Shown: positions 35,444 to 47,060, counted from the stretch's first letter. The stretch: 64,000 nucleotides of DNA from Archegozetes longisetosus (GCA_018873245.2 JAEMBT020000003.1:860447-924446), one strand, 5' to 3'. Numbers and translations: made by a program. The notes: generated by a model from the letters alone, not told the origin.

Positions 35444-35720
35444 TTATTTAGAAAATCTATATTTTTGCTGTGATTTGGCTGCAGTAATACAATTTTTGTT
35501 ATCCTTTATAAAATCAATGAAGTCATGACATGAAAGAGAAAAATTATTTTTGATACAAATTTCGGCTTTAATTAGATTTATGTCCATTCGGTTCCGTTCG
35601 TCGGTCCAAACCTTCTCAGGTCCACTGAAAACCTGTTCCAAAAATTTATTCCCTACAGGAATCGCAAGAACTGTTTCGACAACTTTTGTCAGATTCTTTG
35701 AGTCAAACGCAATCACAAAT
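35444..35720 (-). pseudogene. hAT transposase C-terminal fragment
   Basis: The minus frame reads NLTKVVETVLAIPVGNKFLE, QVFSGPEKVWTDERNRMDIN, LIKAEICIKNNFSLSC. It is collinear with the C-terminus of the transposase at 32668-34558 at roughly 60% identity by eye. The N-terminal four fifths are missing, replaced upstream (to the right) by sequence leading into the mariner element. Confidence 0.8.
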
Positions 35721-35877
35721 ATTATTTGTTTACTGATAACGTTAATCAAACGACTCATTGATGCTATCATTAAAATAACTTGTTATCAAATCAAAGCTTT
35801 TTATGCAAAACATTTCCACAAAACTATTTTAATAATTAGATTCTGTGTATAAACACATTCTATGCATTAACCCATTA

Positions 35878-37140
35878 CAGGTCTGGAGAAAAAAGTACTG
35901 AAAGAGTTAAATTTGTTGCCTGAATTTTACTATTCCTTTGATTGCAACATGATAAATATTGTTTTTAAGTTTACTTTGCCCTCTATTAATATCAAACTAA
36001 AATTAATTGATGAACAATTATGAGGAGAAAGAAATTCACTGATGAAGATATTGGAGCAGTTAGAGAGCTTTTAAGCCTCGGTTGGTCATTTTCAATGATA
36101 AAGAAGAGGTTTAAAGAACGAAATCTTACTATATCTAATGGAAAAATATCAGATATAAAAAATGGAAAAAACATTTCGTCAAGAAATGTCAACGTGAAAG
36201 AAACACGTGGAAGATCATTTTCACTCAATTCATCTCAACTAGCGAGGCTTAAGAAGATGATCGGGTCACCAGATCCTCCGACGCAAGTTGAAATGGGCAA
36301 GCGGCTAAGTGTATCTAGAAATGTCGTAAGTTATGCAATCAACAAAAAACTAAATGTAAAATTGGTTAATAAGCCTAAAGGAAATCATTTAAGTGCATCA
36401 ATGCAAGAGAAAAGGCGAATACGCGCTTGGCCACTTTACCGCAGACTTATGAAGAATAATTGGCAAAAAGTTATCACCACAGAAGAAGCATGGTTCTATT
36501 TGACGAAAAATATTGGGAAAAGGAAAGTGCAATACATCAGCCGTGGTGAAAACCGAAACTTTTGTGAGCAGTTCACTCGAGAATCTCATCCGAATGGAGT
36601 TATGGTTCGGGCAGGAATTTCTGCCAAAGGTGTCACTGAGGCGAGATTCGTTCAGCCTGGAGCAAAGACAGATTCGCAATATTATATAAATAGTATTCTT
36701 AAGCCATTCTTGAGCAAAGATGTTCCACGATTATATCCTGATGGTAACTTTCTGTTTCACCAAGATTCAGCTCCCTCTCACCGATCAAAAATGACCATAA
36801 ACTTTCTGGAAAGCCAGAAAGTTTGGCATATTCGGCCAGAACATTGGATGCCTAACTGCCCAGAAGCTGCTCCTTGCGATTTTTATTTGTGCGGTAGACT
36901 AAAAACAATTCTAAATAAGAGGAAAATCAGGACTCTCAATGGGCTTAAAAAAGCTATACGTGAAGAGCCCAAGAAGATCGATCAAAATGAGATCAATCGT
37001 GCCTTGAAGTCATGGCCTAAACGTTGCAGAATGATCTACTAGAATAAAGGAGCTCATATTGAAAAACATAATTAAAATTGATCGAATTAATAAAAAGTTA
37101 TTAAAATTGAAATTCTTTCAGTACTTTTATCTCCAGACCT
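35878..37140 (+). mobile_element. mariner-family transposon (DD37D type)
   Basis: Inverted ends share AGGTCTGGAGANAAAAGTAC then TGAAAGA (35879 onward, and reverse complement ending 37140), with TA next to both ends. Length is about 1.26 kb, the usual size for the family. It contains one full-length transposase frame at 36020-37042. Confidence 0.88.
36020..37042 (+). CDS. mariner/maT-like transposase, 340 aa
   Basis: Full-length single frame. Residues 1-115 form two helix-turn-helix motifs (DIGAVRELLSLGWSFSMI ... TQVEMGKRLSVSRNVVSYAI). The catalytic region shows KVITTEEAWFYL, FHQDSAPSHRS and CPEAAPCDFYLCG. Spacing from the second Asp to the third is 37 residues, which marks the DD37D (maT-type) group. 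The residue at the first Asp position is Glu (TTEEAWF where TDEAWF is usual), so the enzyme is probably impaired although the frame is open. The start ATG matches the usual length. Confidence 0.85.
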   Translation: MRRKKFTDEDIGAVRELLSLGWSFSMIKKRFKERNLTISNGKISDIKNGKNISSRNVNVKETRGRSFSLNSSQLARLKKMIGSPDPPTQVEMGKRLSVSRNVVSYAINKKLNVKLVNKPKGNHLSASMQEKRRIRAWPLYRRLMKNNWQKVITTEEAWFYLTKNIGKRKVQYISRGENRNFCEQFTRESHPNGVMVRAGISAKGVTEARFVQPGAKTDSQYYINSILKPFLSKDVPRLYPDGNFLFHQDSAPSHRSKMTINFLESQKVWHIRPEHWMPNCPEAAPCDFYLCGRLKTILNKRKIRTLNGLKKAIREEPKKIDQNEINRALKSWPKRCRMIY

Positions 37141-38487
37141 AATAACTCCAGATATAAATAACTATTAACTCTTATGTAATATTACAATTTGTGTAAAATT
37201 ATAGGCATGAAGAAAGCATAGTATGTGAAAGGTATAAACTTATAAACTTATAAACTTGATTCTCATCTTTCTGTACGTTAGTTTTATATTTTGTTTTATA
37301 AAGAATTGAAAAAGTAAAAATACAATCAAGAATATAGAAGTCTAAACGATAAACTATCAAACAGAATGCACGGAATCTGATATTAAAGAACATGTGCGAT
37401 TTTCTTATTTGACCAATTTTATTTTTGTTGCAGCGAAAAAATTTTATTCCCTAAGGTATAATACTGAATTGTCGAATTTTCAGTCAATTTTTAAACGCGT
37501 TCAAAGCAATGAAAACTCAGACGAGCAGTAAATTCAAATTCATCCAAAAGAAACATAGAATCAAAACTTTCAGTTCATATAAAACTGAACCATTGAAGCA
37601 AAAGTAGTGTTATTTTCTATAGTGACACAATCTTCAATCGGATTTGATTTGAAAATCAAAACTAATGAGTTACGTAACTGAAAAATAACAATCACTACGT
37701 TTTGAATTAATAGTTACATTCACAATACAATAATGTGTAATAAGAACATGAGAATGTTTTGTAAGTTTAAGTAATCAACTTTTATTCGAAAGAAAATGAA
37801 CTCATTGGTTAATTAATAAGTTAACTCTATAATAAAGCTGACATTTTTAAGTGAAAATTAATTTATTTCATATCTGAAGAGAGGATATGATTTTGAAAAC
37901 CGTCATTTAAAATTAAGTGCACAAAAAATTCAAGAATTTTACATTTCTGATCTAATTTTATAAACTTAGACAAAACATTGTCATGAGACATCAGAAGTTA
38001 TCTGTTCATAGGTTAAAATTTTGAATTGTTGTTTTAATATCTAGTTTTCTTATTAAATAATTATAATTATTTTATACTGATAAGCTGTTGTTTGGTAAAA
38101 TCTAAATGATTGGACGACTGAAGAAATTCATTATAAAATTATTCAAACACTTATTTCAAGTCAGTTTAAAATTTAAGAGTAAAAGTATTCACCTGAATAG
38201 TCGCAATAGGAAAAAGTTTGCCTTAAGGATTAAGTGATGACATTAATGAATATTAAAAATGATTGATTTAATCTATAACTAGTAAAATCTGTTGAAATAA
38301 TGAAAACCTACTAATCCTTATTGATGAAAACAGATGATTCAATAAAACAAGCATAAGGTAGTTTTAAATATTTTATTATTATACTTTATTTTTCTGATAA
38401 TTTATTGACTTTCATCAATAGTGACACTAATCGCATGTAAAACAGTTGATTAATAATTTGAAAACTTTCAAAAAATGTTTATAATAC
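37141..38487. other. Intergenic, no gene seen
   Basis: AT-rich, no supported coding segment or repeat. Confidence 0.45.
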
Positions 38488-38773
38488 GGGAAAGTGTCTT
38501 TTAAAGCGTCAAATCTAGGCACCTTTTATTGCCTTTAAGTATACATTGATCGGGATTCCGAAATCAAGTGCATTAAAATTTCGGCTACCAGATGTGTTAC
38601 AACAATATGGGATGAATAAAAAATCAAAGCGAGCCAAACATCATAGTTCAACAAAATTTGACGATTATGAAAGGCTCATGGCCAATCCGGAAGGTTTGGC
38701 AGCTTAAAATATATTATAAAATTAAAAGAATTAATAAATTAAATTTTAAATATATTTTATAGACACTTTCCTG
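38488..38773 (+). mobile_element. Small TA-flanked element carrying a coding-like 3' exon
   Basis: Ends CGGGAAAGTGTCTTTTAA and reverse complement of CAGGAAAGTGTCTATAA are flanked by TA (38486-38487, 38774-38775), a Tc1/mariner-superfamily pattern. Inside, 38521-38706 is an open stretch after a plausible acceptor (ATCTAG): KYTLIGIPKSSALKFRLPDV, then a basic run and FDDYERLMANPEGLAA with stop. I do not recognise this protein end. It is either the tail of the family's transposase in a deletion derivative or a captured exon. Confidence 0.6.
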
Positions 38774-38880
38774 TATTGAACCAAAACTTTTAACCTTTCT
38801 CATGAAAAAATGCATTTACCATTTTATTTAGTATAAACGATAAGAAAGGATAAAAGTCATTGAAAAATTTACTAATAATG

Positions 38881-39105
38881 GGTGAATACGGGCTAATGGG
38901 TCTAAGGGGGTTCCCAACCTCCTACTCCCAAGCGTGATACACCATTAGGTTAAGTTCGTCGAGCTAAATATTTTGATACCACTCTTGACCACTTCTGACC
39001 CAAACCTGATCACTCCTGGCCAACTCCCGATGGGAGTGGCTGACCACGCCAAGTGATAAATCATTGGACTCAGGATATCGAACTGAACATTTGACACCTC
39101 ACTTG
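38881..39105 (+). repeat. Half-copy of the palindromic GGTGAATCCGGGC element
   Basis: Matches the left half and centre of 48482-48886 (start GGTGAATACGGGCTAATGGG, end near ACACCTCACTTGATC) and lacks the right arm. Confidence 0.75.
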
Positions 39106-40773
39106 ATCAATACAAGTAGTAATACCAATTCTAAAGGAGTTGTTTTGATGAAAGTGTTAGAATTGATAGCAAGGTTTATGCAAGCAATCAAAGTAATTCA
39201 GTCCAACACTTACTGAAAAAACAAAAGTATTTTTAATGTTGCAAAACATGCTTTCAGTGGTCTATTTTTGAAAATTATTTGGCTGCATATAGAAAAATAA
39301 GGGATCACTTATTTGGAAGTTACATTAGTATAAGGTTTGAAAAACCAACTGATTATTAGCCTATAGAAAAATGTTTAGATTAAATTTGATTGTATGAAAC
39401 AATTGGTTCATAGAAATGATATTAATGTCAATCGGTTTGGTATAGCAGAACCAAGCTAAATTTTTATAGATTAAACTAAATTTGACTATTGATTGCCACT
39501 AATATTTCAACAAACTGTTGATACAAACAATTTCTTAAGAACGATAAAATTGCATCAGGCTTCTCAAAATTGAATACTTTGTTCACATTAATTTAATCGA
39601 AAACAGGAATCCTTGAGCTAACAGTTACAATAGAAACTACTTATGAACAACTTCAAGAGTTTCAAGTACTTAAATTTATAATACTCGAGTCACACCAGAT
39701 TGATTTGTATTAAAGCTCTGTGACCTACGAGCGAGAGGAATAGCCTTTCAATTCTAGGGCCCAGTCCTGCAATGATGAACATGACTGAAGAAGCTCTATT
39801 TTATCAGAAAGTTTTCTAACTTTCAACTAAGTATTTTCTATCTTACATACACCATAAACTTAATTAGAATCTTAGAAATTCATTTATGGGTGAATAGAAT
39901 AATAATTTGAAATATATATATATGTCTAATAAATATAGAATACCAAAATATCTTAGTTATTGTGACAATAATATGAAACTAATTCATTTTGAATCAAGTA
40001 AGAAAACAAATATGATTATTAGGTGACCTATTCGATAGATTCGATAATCATTTGTGTGACCTTTTATTAAGTTATTTGTTAATTGAAAAGAAAATCAGGT
40101 TCGAGTGTTTTAAAACAGTGCAAAAGTTTGATATTTAGCAGAGAGAAAAATGAACATTTACTTGACTCAAAGGTTACCGTTAATAAAATTGTTGGCTACT
40201 ATTTCTCTTATAGGCCCAACTATATTATTGAAGGTTTGCTCAAAATCTATTTTCATCACAAGTTCATAATTTCGTTAATCGCAATTCTCTAAAAGTAAGC
40301 TGTTTATTCATTTATTACATACTTTTAAGCCAGTATTGAATGAGATTTTATTCCAAATCAACAGCTTATGATTGAGACTCTGACAAGTCTTTCGTAGAGA
40401 CCCTAAATTAGGCTTGTGAAAAGTGAGTTTTATGCCAATTTTTCATAGAAAATGTTGTCGTCTCCTCCAGTATTTACTTTGAAACTATATTAATTTGAAA
40501 TAAATTGACACTTTCAAAAGCAAATACCTATCATGACCTGAAACCTTCATTTCTAACTTAAATGCTTTCCGTTTAACCCAAATTGCTTTCAACACTTTTG
40601 AATAATATGTACTTATCAAACACATGTACAAAACTTATTCAAAATGATTAAATTACAACATTTCAGGCATTTAGTGTATGACTAATGTTTGTGCTTATTA
40701 TGCATTGACTAACATTTTAGACTTATGAACAGTGAGTTAGTTTACAAACTGATGAAAAGAAATTAGCTTCAAA
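39106..40773. other. Intergenic, no gene seen
   Basis: AT-rich with short frames (for example 40083-40292) that show no similarity or splice context. Confidence 0.4.
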
Positions 40774-40990
40774 ATGGTTCTGGTATTACAATCAACTTTT
40801 TTAGTACCAGTTTGGCTTTTGTTGAACCAAATTCTAATAATGATAAGATCTGATAATTTGAATGCAACCAATGATAATAATACTAAAGACAAAACTGAAA
40901 TAAATCAATTTGAAAAGCAGTCGCTATTTTTTGGACCTCAGCGTATAATTATATTATACATCAACGTTGTAACGACTCCATTGGCTACAG
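40774..40990 (+). CDS. Possible first exon of a carboxylesterase-like gene
   Basis: ATG at 40774 opens a signal-peptide-like leader (MVLVLQSTFLVPVWLLLNQI), an Asn-rich spacer, then INVVTTPLATG before a GT at 40991. The V-V-x-T-P-L-x-x-x-G pattern is how many cholinesterase-type proteins begin, just before the Y-x-x-F-x-GIPY block. The next esterase exon on this strand is at 47602, 6.6 kb away, with the nested transposons at 41178-43560 between. A small exon encoding the intervening 15-20 residues was not found. Linkage is a guess. Confidence 0.3.
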
Positions 40991-41717
40991 GTCACTTCAA
41001 ATTTGTTTTCTGCTTTACAACAAAATCAAATCCTATTTAATATTAAGTGCAATCGAAGAATCTTTTTCCTATTCATCGATTCAAAAAAGTATTCATTAAA
41101 TGAATTTTAATCAAGAGTTGAACTATCTCACAAAATTCGAAACTAAGATAAAAGTATTTATGAAAATCCACTTTAAAGGAGTTTCCAAAAACTGCCTATT
41201 TCAAGCACCGTCACACCCCAGCAATATATATATCATTGGAAAGGTCTCGAAGAGTAGATCAACTTTGTCTATAGACACAACGGCATTCTCCTAAGGTGTG
41301 ATCTACAGGTCATGAGTGATCTACAGTTAGAAAGTCAACTTTAGTTGACTATAGTAAGTTACTATTAGTAATATACGCATGTAGTTTATTAGAATGAATA
41401 TGATTTTGCACTTCTGTAATTTTTCTAGAAAATCTTTTAGATACGTGCAAAATAGTATAAATACCTCTGTAAATTGTAATACGGATCTCATTAGCATATT
41501 AGCATTCTATAGCTTCTATAAATATGAAAGCTTCGGAGTTATATGCAATTATCTCCTCCGAAGAGTCATGTGTTGCCTTCCTCCAGGAGCTTAATCTTTT
41601 GCATTCTCAGTCAATCCTAAGAAGAACTTGTTTCACAGTCTTTTACGAGATATCCGAAATGTGTTTATTCAACTTTATTAATTTTTAATTTTTTAATAAT
41701 TTTTTAATTTTAATAAT

Positions 41718-41791
41718 TTTTGTTTTATGGATCTTAAAGTAGAAATTTTATTAAAATATATTAATACTTTAAGATCCATAAAACAAAAATT
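41718..41791. repeat. Perfect 25-bp-stem hairpin
   Basis: TTTTTGTTTTATGGATCTTA (stem continues AAGTA) pairs with its exact reverse complement ending at 41791. The loop AGTAGAAATTTTATTAAAAT is the reverse complement of the loop of the hairpin at 42489-42592, although the stems differ. Confidence 0.85.
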
Positions 41792-41869
41792 GTTAAATGA
41801 CTGAAGAGCAAGAATATATGTATGTTGAAAGTTATTTACTTTATCAAATGAAATACTAACGATGAGATT

Positions 41870-42216
41870 ACCCAAGTCTGTTGGCGTAGTGGTCTCAAGA
41901 CGCTGACAGAGTAACCCTTGGGGATCGGGTTCGAATCCCTCTGTGGCGTACTGCTCCCTTCTATCCACTGGGCCGGGAGGGAAGAGAAAGGAAAGCTCAG
42001 GGGGATCTTCGACGACCGCGGTCCCAAACCGAGACGGACGTAACTCGGTAGAGTCTGGTCTCTGAGACTACCAGAAGACAGACTCGGAGGGCTTAGGTGT
42101 GTCCTCTTAAAACTGTGACACCATCCTCGCTGCAATACCACTGAGTAAAAGCGGCGACCCCTGGCACCCCTGGCCTTAGTTGTGGGCTGTGCAGGGGGAA
42201 CAAAACAACAAACAAC
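41870..42216 (+). mobile_element. tRNA-derived SINE
   Basis: The head resembles a tRNA with an A box (TGGCGTAGTGGT, 41882-41893) and a B box (GGTTCGAATCC, 41928-41938), the internal promoter for RNA polymerase III. A GC-rich tRNA-unrelated body follows, ending in an AAC-rich tail (ACAAAACAACAAACAAC). A perfect 12-bp target duplication AACGATGAGATT flanks it (41858-41869, 42217-42228), showing a recent retrotransposition into the inner DNA element. Length 347 bp. The mobilising LINE is not identified. Confidence 0.9.
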
Positions 42217-42488
42217 AACGATGAGATTTGTAATATTTTCATTAATAACCAAATGAGAAATGTTTAATTATGATTATGCCATTTACACTATAAGCAAAGA
42301 TAATAAGGGTTGACGAAAAAGACATTGTCTGCGAGTTCAAACTCAATATAGATCTTAAAAGTCTAAAATATAAGAGCGATTCAATTGTCTACAATTGAAG
42401 TGAAACAGTTATCTGCTGGCATTCGGATCTGCACTTCAGTTTGATTAATGTAATCCTAGAAAGAATCCTACACACCAACAATAAACTC

Positions 42489-42592
42489 TGAGGTGTGGTC
42501 TACATGTTTACTATTCTATTACATAAAGTATTAATATATTTTAATAAGATTTCTACTTTTATGTAATAGTAAACATGTAGATCACACCTCAG
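42489..42592. repeat. Long hairpin at the right end of the inner element
   Basis: GAGGTGTGGTCTACATGTTT followed by ACTATT pairs with the reverse complement ending GATCACACCTC, and an inner stem ATTACATAAAGTA pairs across an AT-rich loop. The stem includes part of the terminal repeat. Confidence 0.75.
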
Positions 42593-43719
42593 GAGAATGC
42601 CGACACAACTTAGCAGCTCGTGTCCTAAGGCCGCTAGAGGGCGAAAACTGTACATACGCCCCAATAGAATATAAATATGATTTGGTTATGGTTTTATACT
42701 AAATCGACTATGCTGAATCCATATTTCAATGTTGCATTTCAATATCTCTTATATTTACTGAGATAGAGCAAGTTACTAGTTTAAAGTAGATACGTAAATA
42801 AAGAGCATCTTAGCCACAATCCGTGTTACCAGAGAACACCGTGAGGAGGTGTGCTCTTGAAGTCCCCCCGGACTATACCTATTATAAAAAGTACTCCCAG
42901 CACCCACTGCTATGGTTTAATAAAAAAAAATAATAGATTTCTGAAAAAAGCATAAATAATAGGAAAATAGTAAAAATTTAGGAAAGTGAGTTTTACCCAC
43001 TGCGACCTGGGGAAAATTGCTGGAGTAACCAGCAATGTGGGCACCCAGTGCGCTCTCCCTTTGGCTTTTAAATAAAAAGCCAGGAGGAATGGTTAACTCT
43101 GAGGGGTCTGCTGACTGCCTTACCAAGCCCCTGCTCTCAGTCAGGGCTGGCATAAGCAGCCACTTGTCTAAACAGACACCCCCAGAGGTTGAGCCGTCCA
43201 GGCCCCCTATAGGGTTCCTGGATGGCCACCATCCCCCTAAAACCATTGTGACCCCGGCTCAATCCAGGGTCTGGTCACATATCTCAGTAGCTATAAAAGA
43301 TGTCATAATGCAACCTCGAAATATGGATTCAGCATAGTCGATTTAGTATAAAACCATGATCAAATCATATCTATATTCTATTAGGGCGGGTGTACAGTTT
43401 TCGCCCTCTAGCGGCCTTAGGACACGAGCTGCCAAGTTATGTCTATAGACAAAGTTGATCTACTCTTCAAGACCTTTCCAATGATATATATATATATATT
43501 GCTGGGGTGTGACGGTGCTTGAGATAGGCAGGAATCCCATAGTCTGTTGGAAACCCCCTTTCTTGTTTAAACTTTGATTAATCTTAGCTACAGGGGCTCT
43601 GCTGATCAAACTAGGACAGAAAGGCGCCTGTGCTTTCGTGCCTAATTCACAAAATTTTCTATCATTTTATACGTAGTAAATATCGCCAGAAAAGTGCATT
43701 TCTTTTGGAAAAGCCTTAT

Positions 43720-44260
43720 ATTGAGTATTTCAATGTTTGTTTTTGATGGAATTTCAACTCGTTGCTAGTTGAAGCAATAACTCCTTTTGCTTCATTTAAA
43801 TTTCCGAAATTAATATTGTTTGTAGGTTTACTCTCGCCTCCAGTAGTATTATTGCTTTTTATTAACTTTTAAAATCAATTTGGCTCTTTTGCCTTGATTT
43901 AACTTCGTTTCAATGGTTTATGAGCTTCTTCTGTAATCTCTTCAACACTAGCATTTATTTTATCAATAACTTCATCAGCAGCTTTAGATATTGAATCTCT
44001 TCTGTTAAAATAAGAAAAGGAGTATTGTGATATCTAAAAATTAACTTCGGCTTTAAATTTTTAAAGCATATTGTGTAAAATTCATCAATTTTTGCTCTAA
44101 TAATTTCTCCCGGTTTTAGGTATTGTAGTCAAAATTCCTTATGTAATTCTACTATATCTTTACGTGTATTATTAGATAATTCTGTAGTTAGCTCATCATT
44201 AGATAAAAAATAGAATTAATAAGAAAATAACATACCTTCATAGTCTATAATAGATAATGG
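43720..44260 (-). pseudogene. Decayed helix-rich coding remnant, family unknown
   Basis: Reading the minus strand gives several collinear coding-like pieces in different frames: ELSNNTRKDIVELHKEF, EIIRAKIDEFYTICFKNLKP and RRDSISKAADEVIDKINASV followed by EEITEEAHKPLKRS. They suggest an amphipathic helical protein. Stops and shifts break the frame repeatedly. No named family. Confidence 0.25.
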
Positions 44261-44299
44261 AGAAGTCATTTTTAATACATCTTAATTTATTGTTTATAT

Positions 44300-46311
44300 T
44301 ATTTCAAGGTTTAAGGGAGTCAGAGAAACAATTTACTCAGAATTAATTTAAAAAGTCTTGAATGAAAATTTTTTCAGAACAATAAGAGATATATCATTTA
44401 ACAGATATTATTATGCACTATATAAGTGTAAACTTCCAGTTCAATCAATTAATTAGTTTGTTATTAATTTACAAAAAATAACAATACTTTCATTAAATTT
44501 CAAGCAAAAAATAATTGTAAAATAACTTTAAAATTTTACGAACACTTTTTATATTGCTTTGTATGAGACAACGAGAAGAAAGCATTAAGAAATTTTTCTT
44601 ATATAGTGAATAGAAGGCTTTATTAAGTGTACGTGACTTGAATGTGTAATTATTTTTATTCAAAAGGACCATCAAGTTTAAGAAAGAATAACAATATATA
44701 TCGTTTGAAAGCATTTTCCATACTGATTTCAATAAAACTTGAATGAAAGTTCTATGATGACCTGTTCAAAAGTTAGGCCGACCACTGGTCACTTATTGAT
44801 ATTAACCACTATTTATTATAATATGGGTATCAAAATGAAGATCATTCAAAGACAAGTTAAACTAAAAAGAAACTAACTCTTAATCAGTTATTGGCTTCGA
44901 GATATTAATTTCCGAAGATGCAAATTATTTTTATTACAAGTATAGAAATTTGGTTCTGTGAATTTTTGAATCTTATTTCTACTCAATGGATTTTCACGAT
45001 ACATTAAAAATGTTGAAAATACCTTTTATATGAAGTAAACTATCAATAGTAATCGTAAATAAAAATCTATAACAATATTCCGGACCGCTGAATTGACATA
45101 TTAACTTTTTTGCATAAAAAATTACAATGAGAAAATTTTTCTAAACATAGTTGGAATTTGAGCAAATATGAAAAGTGTAAAACTCGATGCCTCAACTTTC
45201 AAAAAAAGATTTTTAAATTTTTAGCTTAAATTACCTTTAAATATAGATCCTTTTAAAGAGGAAAAGGTATAAAATTTCAAGAGTTAGATTTTTGAGGTGG
45301 AAATGAGAAGTGAGGAACTAGACGACTCCATCATTTTTTTGGAAAATTTGCCTCCCCATTTTCTATACTACTGCTTTGCATTAAATGTCAAGAAATTTAT
45401 AACCAATTGATATGCAACCAATCTTTTAATAAGTACTATAACCAATTAATATTGGTCTTTAGACATATGTTGGCCCTCTACATATTTGATCAATGTTTAT
45501 ACTATTCGTCGTAATAGTCTCCATTACACAGATTGGTGATTCGTGTAGTCAAAGGCTAGGGTATTGTAGTGATGACAAAGTCAAACACTTAATTTGTATT
45601 TTCATCGAGTTTTCTAGAAGAAACAGATTTCCTGATACTTACTATGAGAAAGAATAGATGACTGGAATTTAAAGTAGTATAAGCTATGATGACGAAAGAG
45701 ATAAACAAGGCTAACTCTAAAATATTTGAGTATATCTTATAGAAATGAATGTCCTTCCTTCTAGACAGCGTTAAATTTATGCAATTGACATGCTTATAAT
45801 TTAAAATATCATTGTAATAAATCTAAGTAATATTAATGCGTCTGAAAAGTAACTACATATTCAATTCTCTTTAAAAAATAGTTATTAAAAATGATATTTT
45901 GTTCTTATTCAATGTAAGGCAGCCACCTCTAAGCTATGGTGCAGCTTTCCAAAACTTTGATAGTCTTGGTTCAAATGATGGCATTTTATAAATTAATTTC
46001 ACTCATAACTTCATAATGAACGACTTACAAGTCAAAGTCACTTGCAAATCCTATATCGTTATTCGCCCGCTTAATTCTATAGATGCCACCGTAATCACAA
46101 TGATTCAAATCGAGGCTATAGAAATGTACTTTAATTCCTCCCATCGATTTATCTGTACCTAACTTGCAATCTAACTTAAAAGACCTTGTCATGTTTATTT
46201 TATTATTTTAATTTCCTTTAATTCTTTTTAACTATATTTATAACTCGCAGTGATATTTTAATCAATTACAAAACACTTCTTTGATAATTATCATTTGAAG
46301 ACTTAATCCAA
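44300..46311. other. Intergenic, no gene seen
   Basis: Contains only the weak repeat resemblance of 45640-45790 to 21330-21480. No supported gene. Confidence 0.4.
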
Positions 46312-46620
46312 TCATTGAAGAAAGCGAACTTTCAACGCCTTTAGGTACGATTTATATCTAATAAACACATGAGTACAGTACAGACTAGCTTTTCCTTTAA
46401 AACCTTCAAATAAATAATAATCATTGTGACCTATCATTACATTGAGATCTAGTTTGAAACTTCTGATTTCTAAAGATTTATTGACAGATATTGGCATAAA
46501 CTCATCGGCAAACATGGGATCAAACCATAAAAGCCTTAACAAATACCAGGGATATGTCGGATTCCATAGAAGTGCTGTTGATTGAACCAGAAGTATTATC
46601 TATCCAAAAAGAAAGTGCAC
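46312..46620 (-). pseudogene. Carboxylesterase-like fragment A
   Basis: The minus frame reads LLWNPTYPWYLLRLLWFDP, FADEFMPISVNKSLEIRSFK, LDLNVMIGHNDYYLFEG. It matches the esterase region P-x-x-D-x-x-F-x-P ... L-L-x-G-x-x-x-x-E that precedes the catalytic acid. It parallels fragment B at 51100-51380 (QWGPFYFWYL ... GDEFLPIS). No flanking exons of the fold were found, so it is a relic. Confidence 0.5.
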
Positions 46621-46839
46621 AAACATCTCTAGAGCTAGAGCTATTAACAAAAGACATAACTTATACAAAACTTTTCAGCCAATGAAGAATCATTTCCACA
46701 AAAAAAACACTAAATCCATTACATAAAAAGCGCTGAAGAACGGAGGTTTCTCGTTTTTCGAGACGAAAAATTGAAAACAAGATCTTTTCAGCAATTCAAT
46801 TGCCTTAAGTAGTTTGCTGCATTTTAGAAAAATTAGTAG

Positions 46840-47060
46840 CAATTTATTCCTGAAAAATGAAGTACGAATTGTAAGGGAAAATCAATTTTCTGATTTTCAC
46901 CATCCATTGCAAACAAGTTGTAGTATAACAAATACTGTTTTAAAATTTGACAAATAGTTGTTCGATTCGGAGCTCTTCGACTTTCGACGCAGTCTGTCTC
47001 CGATTTTGGCAATCCGATTGATGGTGAATTTCGATTCCAGCAACTAATTTTCAAAACATT
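46840..47060 (-). pseudogene. Possible transposase N-terminal helix-turn-helix relic
   Basis: Minus frame ESRRAPNRTTICQILKQY resembles the R-x-P-x-R-x-T-I-x-x-I-x-x-x-F segment of mariner-like/DUF4817 domains. Short and without termini; a weak call. Confidence 0.25.

Larger units (their letters stand above)
41282..42601. mobile_element. Inner non-autonomous DNA element with 8-bp duplications
   Basis: Inverted ends GGCATTCTCCTAAGGTGTGA and reverse complement of GGCATTCTCCTGAGGTGTGA are flanked by the 8-bp duplication GACACAAC (41274-41281 and 42602-42609), which points to hAT or another 8-bp-target superfamily. It carries no recognised gene. Strong hairpins lie at 41718-41791 and 42489-42592, and a SINE is inserted at 41870-42216. 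The duplication falls exactly where the outer element's left arm is interrupted. Confidence 0.85.
41178..43560. mobile_element. Outer foldback element of a three-level nest
   Basis: The left arm (41178-41281, continuing at 42610-42742) is the reverse complement of 43300-43560. Shared blocks, outer to inner: CTGCCTATTTCAAGCACCGT, CACACCCCAGCAATATATAT, GAGTAGATCAACTTTGTCTA, CAGCTCGTGTCCTAAGGCCG, GGGCGAAAACTGTACA, ATCGACTATGCTGAATCCAT. The left arm is split at 41281/42610 by the inner element. Without that insert the element is about 1.05 kb with arms near 250 bp. Its core (about 42815-43275) is unusually GC-rich and non-coding. Confidence 0.8.

Noticed and set aside
41870-41945. A functional tRNA gene
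   Set aside because: A and B boxes are present but the sequence continues into a body and AAC-rich tail with target duplications, so it is a SINE head.
42917-43337. Overlapping 100-110-residue frames in the GC-rich core
   Set aside because: Both strands are open over the same GC-rich repeat core and neither shows a domain; explained by base composition.
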